Origin: CBDCYH01 sp965224105
GTDB lineage: Bacteria > Bacteroidota > Rhodothermia > Rhodothermales > JABDKH01
Assembly (NCBI GenBank): GCA_965224105.1
Contig: CBDCYH010000001.1
Span: 124,001-188,000 of the forward strand
Length of the DNA: 64,000 bases
Direction of reading: 5' to 3'
Each line of letters opens with the position of its first letter. The stretch's first letter is position 1. The notes below the pieces were generated by a model. The model made no database searches. It was not told where the DNA came from and saw nothing but the letters and a program-made list of their open reading frames with translations. Below, piece after piece: positions 1-9,108 of this stretch. The translations under genes and the position numbers were made by a program.

Positions 1-121
1 ACGCGTTTCGCAGAATTGCTATCTGCCTTTTGATGACCGACGAATCATATACGTAGGTGGGTGTACCAACTGTATTGGCAATTTCTTTCAAGATCTCCGA
101 TCGTTCGTATCCGATGCTCAT
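1..121 (-). CDS. lysA: Diaminopimelate decarboxylase, N-terminal part only (cut by window edge)
   Basis: The first 40 codons of a minus-strand gene are visible; the rest lies before base 1. The translation begins MSIGYERSEILKEIANTVG and continues with TPTYVYD, the strand-plus-tyrosine start typical of the alanine-racemase-like barrel of diaminopimelate decarboxylases (PLP enzymes that convert meso-DAP to lysine). The ATG at 121-119 shares four bases (ATGA) with the stop of the threonine aldolase gene, so the two are probably translated as one operon. The PLP lysine and active-site residues are outside the window. A related decarboxylase of the same fold, such as carboxynorspermidine decarboxylase, is the main alternative. 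Confidence 0.7.
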   Translation of the reverse strand, partial: MSIGYERSEILKEIANTVGTPTYVYDSSVIKRQIAILRNA

Positions 122-1134
122 TTGGTGCGAGGCGGAATGGCGTTCAGGACAGACTCGACATCAGCGTCCGATATCTGCCAGTGCAGCGTTGCTCGAATGG
201 TGTGTGGGCCGAAGGGAATAAGGCCGACGTTTTTTTCGCGGAGCGCGGTAACAAACGCAATGGCGGTCTGATCGGGTACATCAAACATCACAATATTGGA
301 CTCTACAGTTGTGAGGTCGATCGGGTATCCTCGGTCCGCGATTCCATTTGCCAGAATCTGTGCTCTTCTGTGATCGTCGACGAGTCTTTCAAAATTGTTT
401 TCCAACGCGTACATCCCGGCCGCGGCCAAGACCCCTGCCTGCCGCATTCCTCCGCCCATCATTTTCCTGAAGCGCCTTGCCCGTCGGATGAAGTTTTTGC
501 CACCGACCAGCACGGAGCCGACGGGTGCTCCAAGACCCTTGGACAAGCAAACCGACACGGAATCGAAACGTCGGCTTAGAGTCGCAGGCGATTCATCGAG
601 AGCAACGGCTGCATTCCACAGGCGCGCCCCATCCAGGTGCATGTCCAGATCAAGTAGTCGGCACGCATCTGCGATCGACTCGGTCGATTCCAGGCTGTAG
701 GTAATCCCACCGGCCTTGTTCACCGTGTTTTCCAGGCATACCAATTTTGTCCGGGCTTCCCAGTCGTGCCCCTCTCGTTTGGCAGCAGCGATGCTCTCCG
801 GTGCAAGGCGCCCATTCGTTGTTAGAACGGGTGAAAGCTGTATGCCGGAAAAGACAGAAGCAGTCCCCGACTCATAGTTGAAGACGTGCGAGTTGTCGGC
901 AACGATGACTTCGTCTCCTCGTTGGGTATGCGATGCGATGGCGACCTGGTTACACATGTGGCCACTGGGGAGGAACAAGCCGGCCTCGAAACCCAGGAGA
1001 TTGGCGATCACCTCCTGCAGTCTATTTACCGAAGGATCTTCTCCGAAAACATCGTCGCCCACTTCTGCGCCGGCCATGACTTTGCGCATGCCCGCATCTG
1101 GTACAGTAACGGTGTCGCTTCTAAGATCGATCAT
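118..1134 (-). CDS. ltaE: Low-specificity L-threonine aldolase
   Basis: A 338-residue PLP enzyme of fold type I that splits threonine or allo-threonine into glycine and acetaldehyde in the cytoplasm. The N-terminus MIDLRSDTVT, the early GDDVFGEDP block and the PLP-lysine context LSKGLGAPVGS are hallmarks of the family, and the length is normal. An open frame extends 11 codons further upstream, but the family's conserved start MIDLRSDT fixes the ATG at 1134. The stop overlaps the lysA start by four bases, so glycine/threonine turnover and lysine synthesis are probably co-transcribed. Another beta-eliminating PLP enzyme is unlikely given these motifs. Confidence 0.93.
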   Translation of the reverse strand: MIDLRSDTVTVPDAGMRKVMAGAEVGDDVFGEDPSVNRLQEVIANLLGFEAGLFLPSGHMCNQVAIASHTQRGDEVIVADNSHVFNYESGTASVFSGIQLSPVLTTNGRLAPESIAAAKREGHDWEARTKLVCLENTVNKAGGITYSLESTESIADACRLLDLDMHLDGARLWNAAVALDESPATLSRRFDSVSVCLSKGLGAPVGSVLVGGKNFIRRARRFRKMMGGGMRQAGVLAAAGMYALENNFERLVDDHRRAQILANGIADRGYPIDLTTVESNIVMFDVPDQTAIAFVTALREKNVGLIPFGPHTIRATLHWQISDADVESVLNAIPPRTK

Positions 1135-1191
1135 GCTGGCTGGCCCATTGCAAACCAATAGTAACAACGGACCGCTAACCAGACAAGCTTG

Positions 1192-1671
1192 CTATCTCGT
1201 GATGTTCAGGATCTCTAGTTCAATCGCCCCGGCAGGCACATCAATTTTCACAATATCTCCAACCTCCTTCCCAAGGAGGCCTGCACCGATTGGACTCCCG
1301 ACGGAGATTTTCTTTTCTCTCAGATCGGCCTCGCGCTCGGAGACAAGCGTGAACACCTGCTCCACTCCAGACTTTTTGTTCTTAACTGTTACCTTCGACA
1401 GGATAAAGGCCTTACTGGTATCGACGGTTGTTTCGTCGATGACTCTGGCGTTAGCAATCGTCTGCTCTGCTTTTGCAATTCGAGCTTCCAATAGTCCTTG
1501 CTCCTCTTTGGCAGCGTCGTATTCTGCATTTTCCGAGAGGTCTCCCTGGGCACGAGCGTCGGCAATGGCCTGCGCAACTCGAGCACGCTCTTTGGTCTTG
1601 AGGAATTGGATTTCTTTCTTGAGATCCTCCATTCCCTCGGGGGTCAGGTATACAATTCGGGACTCCGTCAT
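1192..1671 (-). CDS. greA: Transcription elongation factor GreA
   Basis: A 159-residue protein with the standard GreA layout: an N-terminal coiled coil (about residues 1-78) carrying the acidic tip DLSENAEYDAAKEEQ, and a C-terminal FKBP-like domain with SPIGAGLLGKEVGD. GreA enters the RNA polymerase secondary channel and stimulates cleavage of backtracked transcripts. The ATG at 1671 gives MTESRIVYLTPEG, the usual start; the upstream open extension reads through a terminator hairpin and is not coding. It lies just downstream of the terminator of the NlpC/P60 gene, so it probably has its own promoter between the hairpin and the start, or inside the hairpin region. Confidence 0.96.
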   Translation of the reverse strand: MTESRIVYLTPEGMEDLKKEIQFLKTKERARVAQAIADARAQGDLSENAEYDAAKEEQGLLEARIAKAEQTIANARVIDETTVDTSKAFILSKVTVKNKKSGVEQVFTLVSEREADLREKKISVGSPIGAGLLGKEVGDIVKIDVPAGAIELEILNITR

Positions 1672-1687
1672 ACTGGTTGAATCGGCT

Positions 1688-1728
1688 TTAAAAAGAGATC
1701 CGCCACAGGCTTTGGGTGCCTGCGGCGG
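1688..1728 (-). terminator. Rho-independent terminator of the NlpC/P60 gene
   Basis: An 11-bp stem (arms 1700-1710 and 1718-1728, one G-U wobble on the minus strand) closes a 7-base loop. On the minus strand the stem is followed by ATCTCTTTTTA. It sits 45 nt after the NlpC/P60 stop and 17 nt before the greA start. Confidence 0.85.
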
Positions 1729-1772
1729 AGTTTTGCTTAGACTACAGAAGGCTTGGTTGGATCCCGCCCTGG

Positions 1773-2501
1773 TCACCAGCCAATGCGCCCGGAGCCCTTT
1801 TCGGGCTTCTTGTTGTGTGTAGTCCAGGTCCCGGATGCCGGCCGGCGGGCTTTTTTCCTAGTCTTTTTTGGGGCAACCGTCGGATTTCGTTCCTCAGCCA
1901 GTGAGCGACTACTCGGAGCAACCACTACGCGCCGCGCCTGTTCAAACACTTCTTCCCAATAGAGGCTGCTCAGGCTTGAAATGGCAACACCGTTCGAACT
2001 GGAAGCGTGCATGAATTCACCAGATCCCAAGTAGATTCCGACGTGATTCGTGGTTGGACCTGTCTTGAAGAAGACTAGATCTGCCGGTTCGAGGTTTCTT
2101 GCCGCAATCCGGATTCCCTCCTGGCGCTGCTGTACCGTTGTACGTCCCAGTGTGGTTCCAAGTGCGTCTTGCATTGCATGCTGAACAAATGCAGAGCAGT
2201 CGATCCCTTTTTTGCTTTCGCCGCCCAGCAGATAACCAGTCCCTTTCCACTCATTGTAAACGGTGACAAGGGCCGAGCGCCGCTCTTTCGGCGTCATGGA
2301 CTCGGCGAGCGATTCATCTGCGGCCGCCTGCGTCTCGTTCTCATCCGTTACAGAAAAAAAAGTATTGCATCCGGACAATACTACTACGGCTAGTACCAGC
2401 GTCACTCGCTGGAAACTGTAGGCTACTTTGGACGATGGTTCCGGAAAAATAATCCCCCGAAGAACCTTGCCCGGTTGGAAATCGTATGATTCTTTGCGCA
2501 T
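1773..2501 (-). CDS. NlpC/P60 family cell-wall endopeptidase, lipoprotein
   Basis: A 242-residue protein with a hydrophobic segment at about 31-44 ending in the lipobox VLSGC (Cys45), so it is probably anchored in a membrane facing the periplasm. The C40 peptidase domain covers about 70-190, with catalytic Cys102 in GIDCSAF, His153 in TNHVGIYLG and His165 in MHASS. Such enzymes cut D-Glu-DAP bonds in peptidoglycan stem peptides. The C-terminal tail (about 195-242) is basic and rich in K, R and P. The N-region before the signal segment is unusually long (about 30 residues), so the true start may lie further in, but no better start codon was seen. Confidence 0.85.
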   Translation of the reverse strand: MRKESYDFQPGKVLRGIIFPEPSSKVAYSFQRVTLVLAVVVLSGCNTFFSVTDENETQAAADESLAESMTPKERRSALVTVYNEWKGTGYLLGGESKKGIDCSAFVQHAMQDALGTTLGRTTVQQRQEGIRIAARNLEPADLVFFKTGPTTNHVGIYLGSGEFMHASSSNGVAISSLSSLYWEEVFEQARRVVVAPSSRSLAEERNPTVAPKKTRKKARRPASGTWTTHNKKPEKGSGRIGW

Positions 2502-2669
2502 GGAGAGATGCTGGGAATGTGAAGTACGGCGAGCTGGTCAATATCAAATAATGGACCGGAAGCGATTCTAGCCTTGAAAACTATCCCGAAGCAAACTCGG
2601 GAAGGCAGGAAGCAGGCACTTTATGCTCTCTTCGGCGTGCAACGGCCTGTCAATTTTATCAAACCAACA

Positions 2670-3020
2670 ATGAGCACAACATCCAAGTTGATAACAGCAG
2701 TATCGGCATTCGCTGGAGGGATTCTAGCGGGAATGTTGCTCGCACCTGAGTCTGGAAAGGAGAACCGGCGGCGAGTGGCCGCGCGGATGAAAGAGCAGTC
2801 GAGGAAAATCGAGCAGCAGCTCAACGAGCTAGAAGAAAAATACCACGACATCGAAAAGGAGGTGGTAGCAACAAGTCACGACATTGCCGATAAGCTTCGA
2901 GACAAAACGTATCAGACAGTCGATCACTACCTGACATCCGTCCCCGATGACGCAGACAAAGAATGGGGTATCGAGGGAGAAGATGTAGCACAGAACCTGA
3001 AGAGGATACCCAGGAAATAA
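2670..3020 (+). CDS. YtxH-like membrane-anchored coiled-coil protein
   Basis: A 116-residue protein. The N-terminus has one short membrane segment (about 6-25, glycine- and alanine-rich, ending LLAPESGKENRRR), the signature of YtxH/gas-vesicle-GvpP-like proteins, followed by a long charged helix (about 35-85) that should form a coiled coil. Function is unknown; members are linked to general stress. The ATG at 2670 was chosen because the upstream 32 codons lack the family pattern. Three bases separate it from the bacilliredoxin gene, so the two are one operon. Confidence 0.75.
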   Translation: MSTTSKLITAVSAFAGGILAGMLLAPESGKENRRRVAARMKEQSRKIEQQLNELEEKYHDIEKEVVATSHDIADKLRDKTYQTVDHYLTSVPDDADKEWGIEGEDVAQNLKRIPRK

Positions 3021-3023
3021 TTT

Positions 3024-3512
3024 ATGCCCTATCCAGAACAACTCGTCGCTCCTATGCGCACCGAGCTCGTGCAGCTTGGCGTAAACGAACTTTCAAATGC
3101 GGACGAAGTGCGATCATTCTTTTCCGAGCGCACGTCGGATGAAACAACTGTTCTCATAATAAACTCTGTTTGCGGTTGTGCAGCAGCCAATGCCCGGCCT
3201 GCCATAAACCTTGCGCAGCAGGCCGCCAACCAGCCAGACCACTATGTAACGGTGTTCGCCGGTCAGGATTTGGACGCGACCGCGGCCGCACGGGAGTACC
3301 TTGTCGGGATTCCGCCGAGCTCGCCTTTTATTGCGCTCATGAAAGGTCGCGACCCAATCTTTGTGCTGGAGCGGAGACATATTGAAGGGAGGACAGCCGC
3401 AGCAATCGCATCCGACCTTGTCGGAGCTTTTGAAGCGGATCTGGCTGGCTCTACACCACCTGAGCCTTCTGTAAATAACGATCTCCCAGGTACGTTTAAA
3501 TCGATCCTGTAG
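3024..3512 (+). CDS. BrxA/BrxB family bacilliredoxin
   Basis: A 162-residue thioredoxin-fold protein of the YphP/YqiW family. It starts MPYPEQLVAPMRTELVQLG, a close match to the family, and carries the diagnostic CGC motif at Cys50-Cys52 in VCGCAAANARP. Bacilliredoxins remove bacillithiol from S-bacillithiolated proteins after oxidative or chlorine stress; bacillithiol is known outside Firmicutes, including Bacteroidota relatives, so this hints that the organism makes bacillithiol. It has about 15-20 more C-terminal residues than the usual ~145, ending in a low-complexity tail. It is co-transcribed with the YtxH-like gene and followed by a strong terminator. Confidence 0.9.
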   Translation: MPYPEQLVAPMRTELVQLGVNELSNADEVRSFFSERTSDETTVLIINSVCGCAAANARPAINLAQQAANQPDHYVTVFAGQDLDATAAAREYLVGIPPSSPFIALMKGRDPIFVLERRHIEGRTAAAIASDLVGAFEADLAGSTPPEPSVNNDLPGTFKSIL

Positions 3513-3537
3513 AAATACAAACATCCTGCTCATTTTT

Positions 3538-3576
3538 AAAGTGATCGGCAGTAGTCGCCGGTCACTTTTCTTTTTG
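3538..3576 (+). terminator. Rho-independent terminator after the bacilliredoxin gene
   Basis: Arms 3538-3549 and 3557-3568 form a 12-bp stem (one T-G wobble) with a 7-base loop, followed by TTCTTTTTG. It ends only 9 nt before the typA ATG, so it may also act on transcripts that enter typA. Confidence 0.85.
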
Positions 3577-3584
3577 CCACGCAC

Positions 3585-5402
3585 ATGCTTCGAGAAGACA
3601 TTAGAAACATCGCAATCATCGCCCATGTGGACCACGGCAAAACAACGCTCGTAGATGCGATGTTGTGGCAGAGCGGCCTGTTCCGCGATAACGAAGACGT
3701 GAATGAACGAGTGATGGACTCCATGGACCTTGAGAGGGAGAAGGGCATCACCATCATGGCAAAAAACACCGCGGTTGACTACGGTGGTGTAAAGATCAAC
3801 ATTGTTGACACGCCCGGTCACGCCGATTTTGGTGGGGAAGTTGAGCGTACACTGCGAATGGTAGACGGGGTGATGCTCCTCGTGGATGCGGCCGAGGGCC
3901 CGCTGCCACAGACCAGGTTCGTACTGTCTAAAGCGCTTGAGCTTGAGCTGCCGGCAATCGTAGTAATCAACAAGATCGATCGAGACGATGCGAGACCTCA
4001 GGAGGTTTTGAACGAAGTCTATGATCTGTTCATCGATCTCGACGCGTCCGAAGAGCAGATTGAGTTCCCGGTAATTTACGCCGTAGCCGTTGATGGGAAG
4101 TGCACTTCAGACCTTGAACAGCCACTCCAGGACCTGACTCCGCTTTTCGAGACCATTGTAAATCGTATTCCAGCACCCGTGGGTGAGTCAACTGCCTCGT
4201 TGCAGGTTCTTGTGACTAACGTTAAACCCGATCCATATCGAGGACCGTTAGCAATAGGCCGCGTGATCCAGGGCACCGTAAAGAATCGGCAGCAAGTCTC
4301 GATCTGCCATCGAGACGGATCGATCGTCAAAGCCGGTGTGTCTGCGCTCTTTGTCTACAAAGGTTTGGGTACCATTGAAACCGACGAGGCCACGTTCGGA
4401 GACATCATTGCAGTCGCAGGGATGGCAGGAATCGGCTTGGGCGAAAGCATAGCAGATCCGGAAAACCCCCAACCGTTGCCACCTCTTCATGTCGATGAGC
4501 CAACTATGTCAATGGAGTTTCGGATAAACGACTCTCCTATGAGCGGTCTCGACGGCCAGTATGTAACCTCGCGCAACTTGCGGGAACGTCTGTTCAGAGA
4601 AGCCGAGAACAACCTGGCAATTCGGGTGGAGGAAACGAACTCCGCAGACAGCTTCCTGGTTTACGGTCGCGGCGAATTGCAGATGGCAATCCTCATTGAG
4701 CAAATGAGACGCGAGGGCTTCGAGTTTTCCGTCGGGATGCCGCAGGTGCTCACGCAGGAAATCAACGGAAAAGTTCACGAGCCCTACGAGACGGCACTTA
4801 TCGATGTCGCGGAGGATTTCATGGGCATTGTAGTACAAAAGTTGGGTTCGCGCAAAGGAATAATGACAAAGATGGTGAATCACGGATCAGGTCGGGTGCG
4901 ACTTGAATTCGAGATTCCGAGTCGCGGATTGATTGGATACAGATCAGAGTTCCTGACCGACACAAAGGGTACAGGTATCCTTACGCATATTTATTCTGAT
5001 TACCGTCCATGGGCAGGTGAAATAATTCACAGGACCAGCGGTGCGTTGGTTGCCGATCGCGCAGGAAAAGTAACCGGATACTCCGTTATCAATCTGCAGG
5101 AACGCGGAGAGCTTTTTGTTTCGCCAACGGACCGCGTCTACGATGGGATGATTGTTGGGGAGAATAGTCGCGATGCAGATCTCGAAGTGAACATCACTAA
5201 GGAGAAAAAGCTCACGAACATGCGAGCGGCATCTGCAGATTCTTTTGAAAAGCTTGTGCCGGCGCGAAGGATGTCGCTCGAGGAGTCCATCGAATTTATT
5301 CGCGAAGACGAGCTGATTGAGATTACACCGGGCAGTTTGCGCCTAAGGAAGCGTCACCTGAATACGCACAATCGGAAACGCTACATCATGTCCAAGAAGT
5401 AA
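3585..5402 (+). CDS. typA: Ribosome-associated GTPase TypA/BipA
   Basis: A 605-residue translational GTPase of normal length. The G domain (about 1-200) has the P-loop [10 protein letters not shown]3 [11 protein letters not shown] and G4 NKID, followed by domain 2, EF-G-like domains III and V ([18 protein letters not shown]), and the TypA-specific C-terminal domain (about 480-605). TypA binds 70S ribosomes and helps 50S assembly, mainly at low temperature and under stress. The start [21 protein letters not shown] is canonical. The terminator hairpin lies directly upstream with no room for a normal promoter between hairpin and ATG, so its transcription start is unclear. It ends 7 nt from the convergent GltS-like gene. 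Confidence 0.97.
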   Translation: MLREDIRNIAIIAHVDHGKTTLVDAMLWQSGLFRDNEDVNERVMDSMDLEREKGITIMAKNTAVDYGGVKINIVDTPGHADFGGEVERTLRMVDGVMLLVDAAEGPLPQTRFVLSKALELELPAIVVINKIDRDDARPQEVLNEVYDLFIDLDASEEQIEFPVIYAVAVDGKCTSDLEQPLQDLTPLFETIVNRIPAPVGESTASLQVLVTNVKPDPYRGPLAIGRVIQGTVKNRQQVSICHRDGSIVKAGVSALFVYKGLGTIETDEATFGDIIAVAGMAGIGLGESIADPENPQPLPPLHVDEPTMSMEFRINDSPMSGLDGQYVTSRNLRERLFREAENNLAIRVEETNSADSFLVYGRGELQMAILIEQMRREGFEFSVGMPQVLTQEINGKVHEPYETALIDVAEDFMGIVVQKLGSRKGIMTKMVNHGSGRVRLEFEIPSRGLIGYRSEFLTDTKGTGILTHIYSDYRPWAGEIIHRTSGALVADRAGKVTGYSVINLQERGELFVSPTDRVYDGMIVGENSRDADLEVNITKEKKLTNMRAASADSFEKLVPARRMSLEESIEFIREDELIEITPGSLRLRKRHLNTHNRKRYIMSKK

Positions 5403-5409
5403 CACTCCG

Positions 5410-6780
5410 TTAAGATAGTTTACGTCGCCGAATCTTGGTGAATCCGAACCAACCACCGAGTAGAAGAGCCAAATAAACACCGAGTAGTCCAAGTACGGTT
5501 ATATATCCGGTAATACTTCCTCCGAATCTAATCAGAGGCATGTTAATGAGAATCAGCAGGGGAAAACCGAGGCCCATCGCTATTCCGCTTCCCAGCACCT
5601 GATCCTGAGCAACTTCCGTTTCAAGTCTGGGGTCGGTCATGCGGATGATGGCCAGTCCAGAACTTATGGTACCAGTTTGCTCAGCAAACAAGCCGACTGT
5701 TCGTTCGAATTTGTGATTCATGAAGACGCTCCGCACACACCATCGGATTACGTAATAAGTGAGTAGTCCGCCTATCAGGCTCATCAGTAGTATGGGTCCA
5801 AGGTAACTGGCCGCAATGCGCAGGCTTATCGCCATGATGGCGGTGGTGACGAGCACATCGGCAAAGAAGCTGGTCATGCGGTTTACGGTTCCCGAATCAA
5901 GAAGCGCTCGGGCTGAAGTGCTGTCGAGCAATCTTCTCGTGCCGATGGCAAGCAAGTTGGCGGCTATGAAATTGAACGACCAAAGGACGGTAATCTCTTT
6001 TTCCATACCCACTTGCACCAGGAGTTTCTCAAGGGCGATGAGAACCACGTAGCTTAGAATGTAAATTGCTCCGACCAGTGCAAGGTGGAAGGTAAGTGTG
6101 TCAATTGCGCCCGTGAAAAAGGTTAGGCGGGATCCGGTTGGGGCATCGCGGTTGGTTACTGGGCGCAGGGAGAGAGTATGTGCGTCAATGCCCGTAGCGC
6201 CTTTGCGGACGCCGCGATTGACGATCGTGGCCCCTCCGAAATACGCGATCAGGAATCCTACAGCCGCCAGGGTTAGTCCGATGTTGCCAGCTTCGGGAAA
6301 GCCAAATTCAGACCATGATTGTCCGACGGAGAAGGCGATGCCTGGACCCATGCCGAAACCGAGGGGGAGGAGCATGCCAACAGCAGGGATAAGATCGGGA
6401 GAGATGAGCCAGAGGAACAGCAAACCGACGAGGAGACCGATGAAGGCCTGGAGAATGAAAGTGGCGACTTTGATAAACCCTATGTGGACAGCTCCAGTGG
6501 TTGTGGATCCGGTTCTGCGGAGTCCGACTCCTATAAAGGTGAATGCGAGAAGGTGGTACACATAGGAGCCAAGACGATTTGTATCAAACTTGATCACTCC
6601 AAGGGCCTCTGGTCCGAGGATGAGTCCAAGAAATCCGGCAATCAGACTAGCGGGAATAAGATATTTGCCAAACAGGTTGATGTGCGCGCGAAGAACTGTC
6701 GCGATGATCAAGAGGACAGAGATGATCCCGATATCCAGCATGAACTCCCTCATGCTGATGTGCAGGTCCCACACTTGCAT
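5410..6780 (-). CDS. GltS-family sodium/carboxylate symporter-like membrane protein
   Basis: About 456 residues and about ten membrane segments. The inverted-repeat glycine motifs GFGMGPGIAFSVGQSW and the C-terminal GSGIAMGLGFP resemble GltS sodium/glutamate symporters, and LLAFTFIGVGLR matches the equivalent GltS loop. The substrate cannot be read from sequence. The ATG at 6780 overlaps the stop of the acyltransferase gene (TGATG), so translation of the two is probably coupled; an internal ATG nine residues later (MREFML) is an alternative. Charged residues near the C-terminus (FTKIRRRK) are typical of a cytoplasmic end. GltS-like uncharacterised branches exist, so glutamate as substrate is only an inference. 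Confidence 0.8.
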   Translation of the reverse strand: MQVWDLHISMREFMLDIGIISVLLIIATVLRAHINLFGKYLIPASLIAGFLGLILGPEALGVIKFDTNRLGSYVYHLLAFTFIGVGLRRTGSTTTGAVHIGFIKVATFILQAFIGLLVGLLFLWLISPDLIPAVGMLLPLGFGMGPGIAFSVGQSWSEFGFPEAGNIGLTLAAVGFLIAYFGGATIVNRGVRKGATGIDAHTLSLRPVTNRDAPTGSRLTFFTGAIDTLTFHLALVGAIYILSYVVLIALEKLLVQVGMEKEITVLWSFNFIAANLLAIGTRRLLDSTSARALLDSGTVNRMTSFFADVLVTTAIMAISLRIAASYLGPILLMSLIGGLLTYYVIRWCVRSVFMNHKFERTVGLFAEQTGTISSGLAIIRMTDPRLETEVAQDQVLGSGIAMGLGFPLLILINMPLIRFGGSITGYITVLGLLGVYLALLLGGWFGFTKIRRRKLS

Positions 6781-7889
6781 CAGGCAACACCTCCCTGGTC
6801 GCCCATTAGTTTCGTGATGGCGTCTTTCCACAGGAGTGGGCTACCGCCGTGGACAAAATCACATTGCAGCATAGCGTCGCCGAAGATCTGCAATTTATAA
6901 TTGCGTTCGATCTGGACGGTGCGAATATCGTCAAAAGGAATCACCCGATGGTCGGAACCTGTGCGGATAGAAACGTGGTCTTTGAACAGGGCGAGTGTTG
7001 CCACGCCGAGAGGCTCAATGTTTGGAAATTCGAGCTCTTCGAATAAGTCGACCTGGTTCTTGAGGTATACCCCGTCTCGAGAAGGTTCCAGGGGCAGAGA
7101 GCTGATTCGGTCGTACCAATGTTTAATAGTGTTTACTTCGTTGGTCGATTTATCTACCAGCATGCTGTCGGGTCGGACCTCTAGCTGCAGCGAGCCGTCA
7201 TGGTTAGTGACGGTTCGACCGTCGGGCGTAAACAAGCCGTCTTGGCGTCCGCTCACGGGATCTCGGTAGAGAACGCGCTGAATCCCGGATGCAGGCTTGT
7301 ATGCTCTTTTCGGAGCGAGCTCGGGAATGGGGGTTGACTCGTCGATAAAACATGCCTCGCGATAGGCTTGAATGGCATCTTCAACCGGTGTCCGCTTCGG
7401 TAGCACAATGGGGTCGCCAATATGGATGTGGATACGCCCGGGTCGCGGATAATCAGCCCAGCGAGGCCAGGTTGCGTACGAGCCACGAGTGATGACGGGA
7501 TAGACATCCAGTCCTGACCGTGCGAATATCTTGGCGGTCGCTGGAATCCACGGGTCAGGTTCGCCAAGCCAGCGACTGCCACCCTCCGGGTAAATAACCA
7601 CCTTGTTCTTCCGTTCGAGGATCTGGTTGATTGTTCGGATGATGGATGGTTCGGTAACGTGCTTTTTCGTCGGGTGAATATCCAGCCCGTGAAAGGCCCA
7701 GCTAAGAAAGTTAGATCGAAAAAAATCTTGCGCGAGGATTCCACCAGTGGGTGAATGCCAGGGTGTAAAGCAATTCAGAATAAAGGCATCCAACCTGTTG
7801 GAGTGGTTGCCGTACACGAAACACGGAGTATCTGCCGGAAGCTTCCTGCCGGAGTGAGTTGGACGCCAGTACAGGCGGACACCGGTCAA
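6780..7889 (-). CDS. PlsC-like acyltransferase with a C-terminal extension
   Basis: The N-terminal part (about 1-190) has the HxxxxD acyltransferase motif as NHSNRLD and a variant block III, YPEGGSRW, in place of the usual EGTRS; it should transfer a fatty acyl group to a glycerol phosphate or other hydroxyl acceptor. Residues about 200-369 are an extra domain I do not recognise. The first usable codon marked here is a TTG at 7889; the frame stays open to a TAG at about 7980, and the hydrophobic sequence before TTG suggests the true start may be further upstream at an unusual codon. It overlaps the GltS-like gene by one base. Confidence 0.72.
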   Translation of the reverse strand: MTGVRLYWRPTHSGRKLPADTPCFVYGNHSNRLDAFILNCFTPWHSPTGGILAQDFFRSNFLSWAFHGLDIHPTKKHVTEPSIIRTINQILERKNKVVIYPEGGSRWLGEPDPWIPATAKIFARSGLDVYPVITRGSYATWPRWADYPRPGRIHIHIGDPIVLPKRTPVEDAIQAYREACFIDESTPIPELAPKRAYKPASGIQRVLYRDPVSGRQDGLFTPDGRTVTNHDGSLQLEVRPDSMLVDKSTNEVNTIKHWYDRISSLPLEPSRDGVYLKNQVDLFEELEFPNIEPLGVATLALFKDHVSIRTGSDHRVIPFDDIRTVQIERNYKLQIFGDAMLQCDFVHGGSPLLWKDAITKLMGDQGGVA

Positions 7890-8094
7890 CAGCAGTGTCC
7901 GAAAAAGGGCTATCGTGCTGAATTTCCGAAATCTGCCGACTTTGTACTGTTTGCGCGGGGTGGAGATGGAATCCTGATGCTAAATTGATTACTGTAGATT
8001 AACAATAAAATGGCACCATGACCATTCTTCAACGTTTGTAGGAATGCAGGTCGCTCACGGGAGTAGGAATCGAGAATAAATAGGCGCGAACACC

Positions 8095-9108
8095 ATGAAA
8101 AAGTTCAAGATCATCACATCGGATTGCAAGCATCCTCACGGCCCTGCCATGAGTGTGATAATGCTGACGCCAGATACCTTCGAAACCTGTCGCGAAACAC
8201 TTGGCTATTTGAAGGCGCAGACGATTGCGGATAGGATTGAAATTATTGCCGTCGGCCCGACCGTTGAGCGCCTGGGTGTGCGGGAAGGGGAGCTCGATGA
8301 CTTTTGTTGCTTTCAGATTGTGGAGATCGGCGAGATGGTTTCTACGGGCGCGGCCTTTACCGCAGGGGCGAGGCAGGCCCGCGCAGACGTTGTTGCGTAC
8401 GGGGAGGAGCATTCATTCCCGATTACGACTTGGGCCGAGTCCCTGGTGGAGCGGCATAAGGATGGCTATGCCGCGGTTGGTTTTGCTATGGGCAATGCTA
8501 ATCCGAATTCCATTGTGAGTTGGGCGCATCTTTATGGACAGTTCTGCCATGTCGTTTATCCGATAGAATCGGGGGAGCGTGACGCGCTTGGGGGGCATCA
8601 TACCACGTACAAGACTGCTGCTCTTCTGGAGTATGGCGACGATTTGCCGGAGATGTTAAACAACGAGACTGCGTTGCACATGGACCTTAGGGCCAAAGGC
8701 GAGAAGCTGTATCTGGAATCTGCTGCGCGGTCGTACCACGTGAATTTGGCGAAGACGTTTCCGTTTATGCACCTGGAGTACATGGGTCAAAAAGGATTTG
8801 CGGCGGCTCGGGCGAGATCCGGACAGTGGGGATTGTTCAAGCGGCTAACATATGCAGCGGGATTTCCGCTAATCCCGTTGGTTCGGATGCGTCGTGTCTC
8901 ACATCACCTCAAGCGGACGGAACGAACTGAGCTGTCACCGAAGATATATTTTGCAATGTTGTTGCCATATCTATCGGGAGCAGTGGGCGAGGCCATGGGA
9001 TACCTATTTGGAAATCGACGCATCGTGGAACGGAACAAGATATCGTATGAACTTAGTCGACGATCCTACCAGGGCGATTCCGCTGTGCCGATTGACCAGT
9101 TAGGTTGA
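8095..9108 (+). CDS. Glycosyltransferase family 2-like protein
   Basis: A 337-residue protein with a GT-A-like layout: an N-terminal strand after MSVIMLTPDTFETCRETL, a middle segment with ARADVVAYGEEHSFP where GT2 enzymes keep the acidic metal motif (here E-E-H rather than D-x-D), and an amphipathic or membrane-associated C-terminus (about 250-315). It probably transfers a sugar for surface polysaccharide or glycolipid. The donor and acceptor cannot be inferred. Its last nine bases overlap tail-to-tail with the flippase gene on the other strand. The altered DxD-like motif means activity is not certain. Confidence 0.65.
   Translation: MKKFKIITSDCKHPHGPAMSVIMLTPDTFETCRETLGYLKAQTIADRIEIIAVGPTVERLGVREGELDDFCCFQIVEIGEMVSTGAAFTAGARQARADVVAYGEEHSFPITTWAESLVERHKDGYAAVGFAMGNANPNSIVSWAHLYGQFCHVVYPIESGERDALGGHHTTYKTAALLEYGDDLPEMLNNETALHMDLRAKGEKLYLESAARSYHVNLAKTFPFMHLEYMGQKGFAAARARSGQWGLFKRLTYAAGFPLIPLVRMRRVSHHLKRTERTELSPKIYFAMLLPYLSGAVGEAMGYLFGNRRIVERNKISYELSRRSYQGDSAVPIDQLG

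Noticed and set aside
878..1822. Long plus-strand open frame of 314 codons across ltaE and greA
   Set aside because: It is the complement of two clear genes and of the terminator; its translation is rich in S, R and T with no family pattern.
3114..3821. Minus-strand open frame of 235 codons across the bacilliredoxin gene, terminator and typA start
   Set aside because: Complement of two well-supported genes and a terminator; no domain seen.
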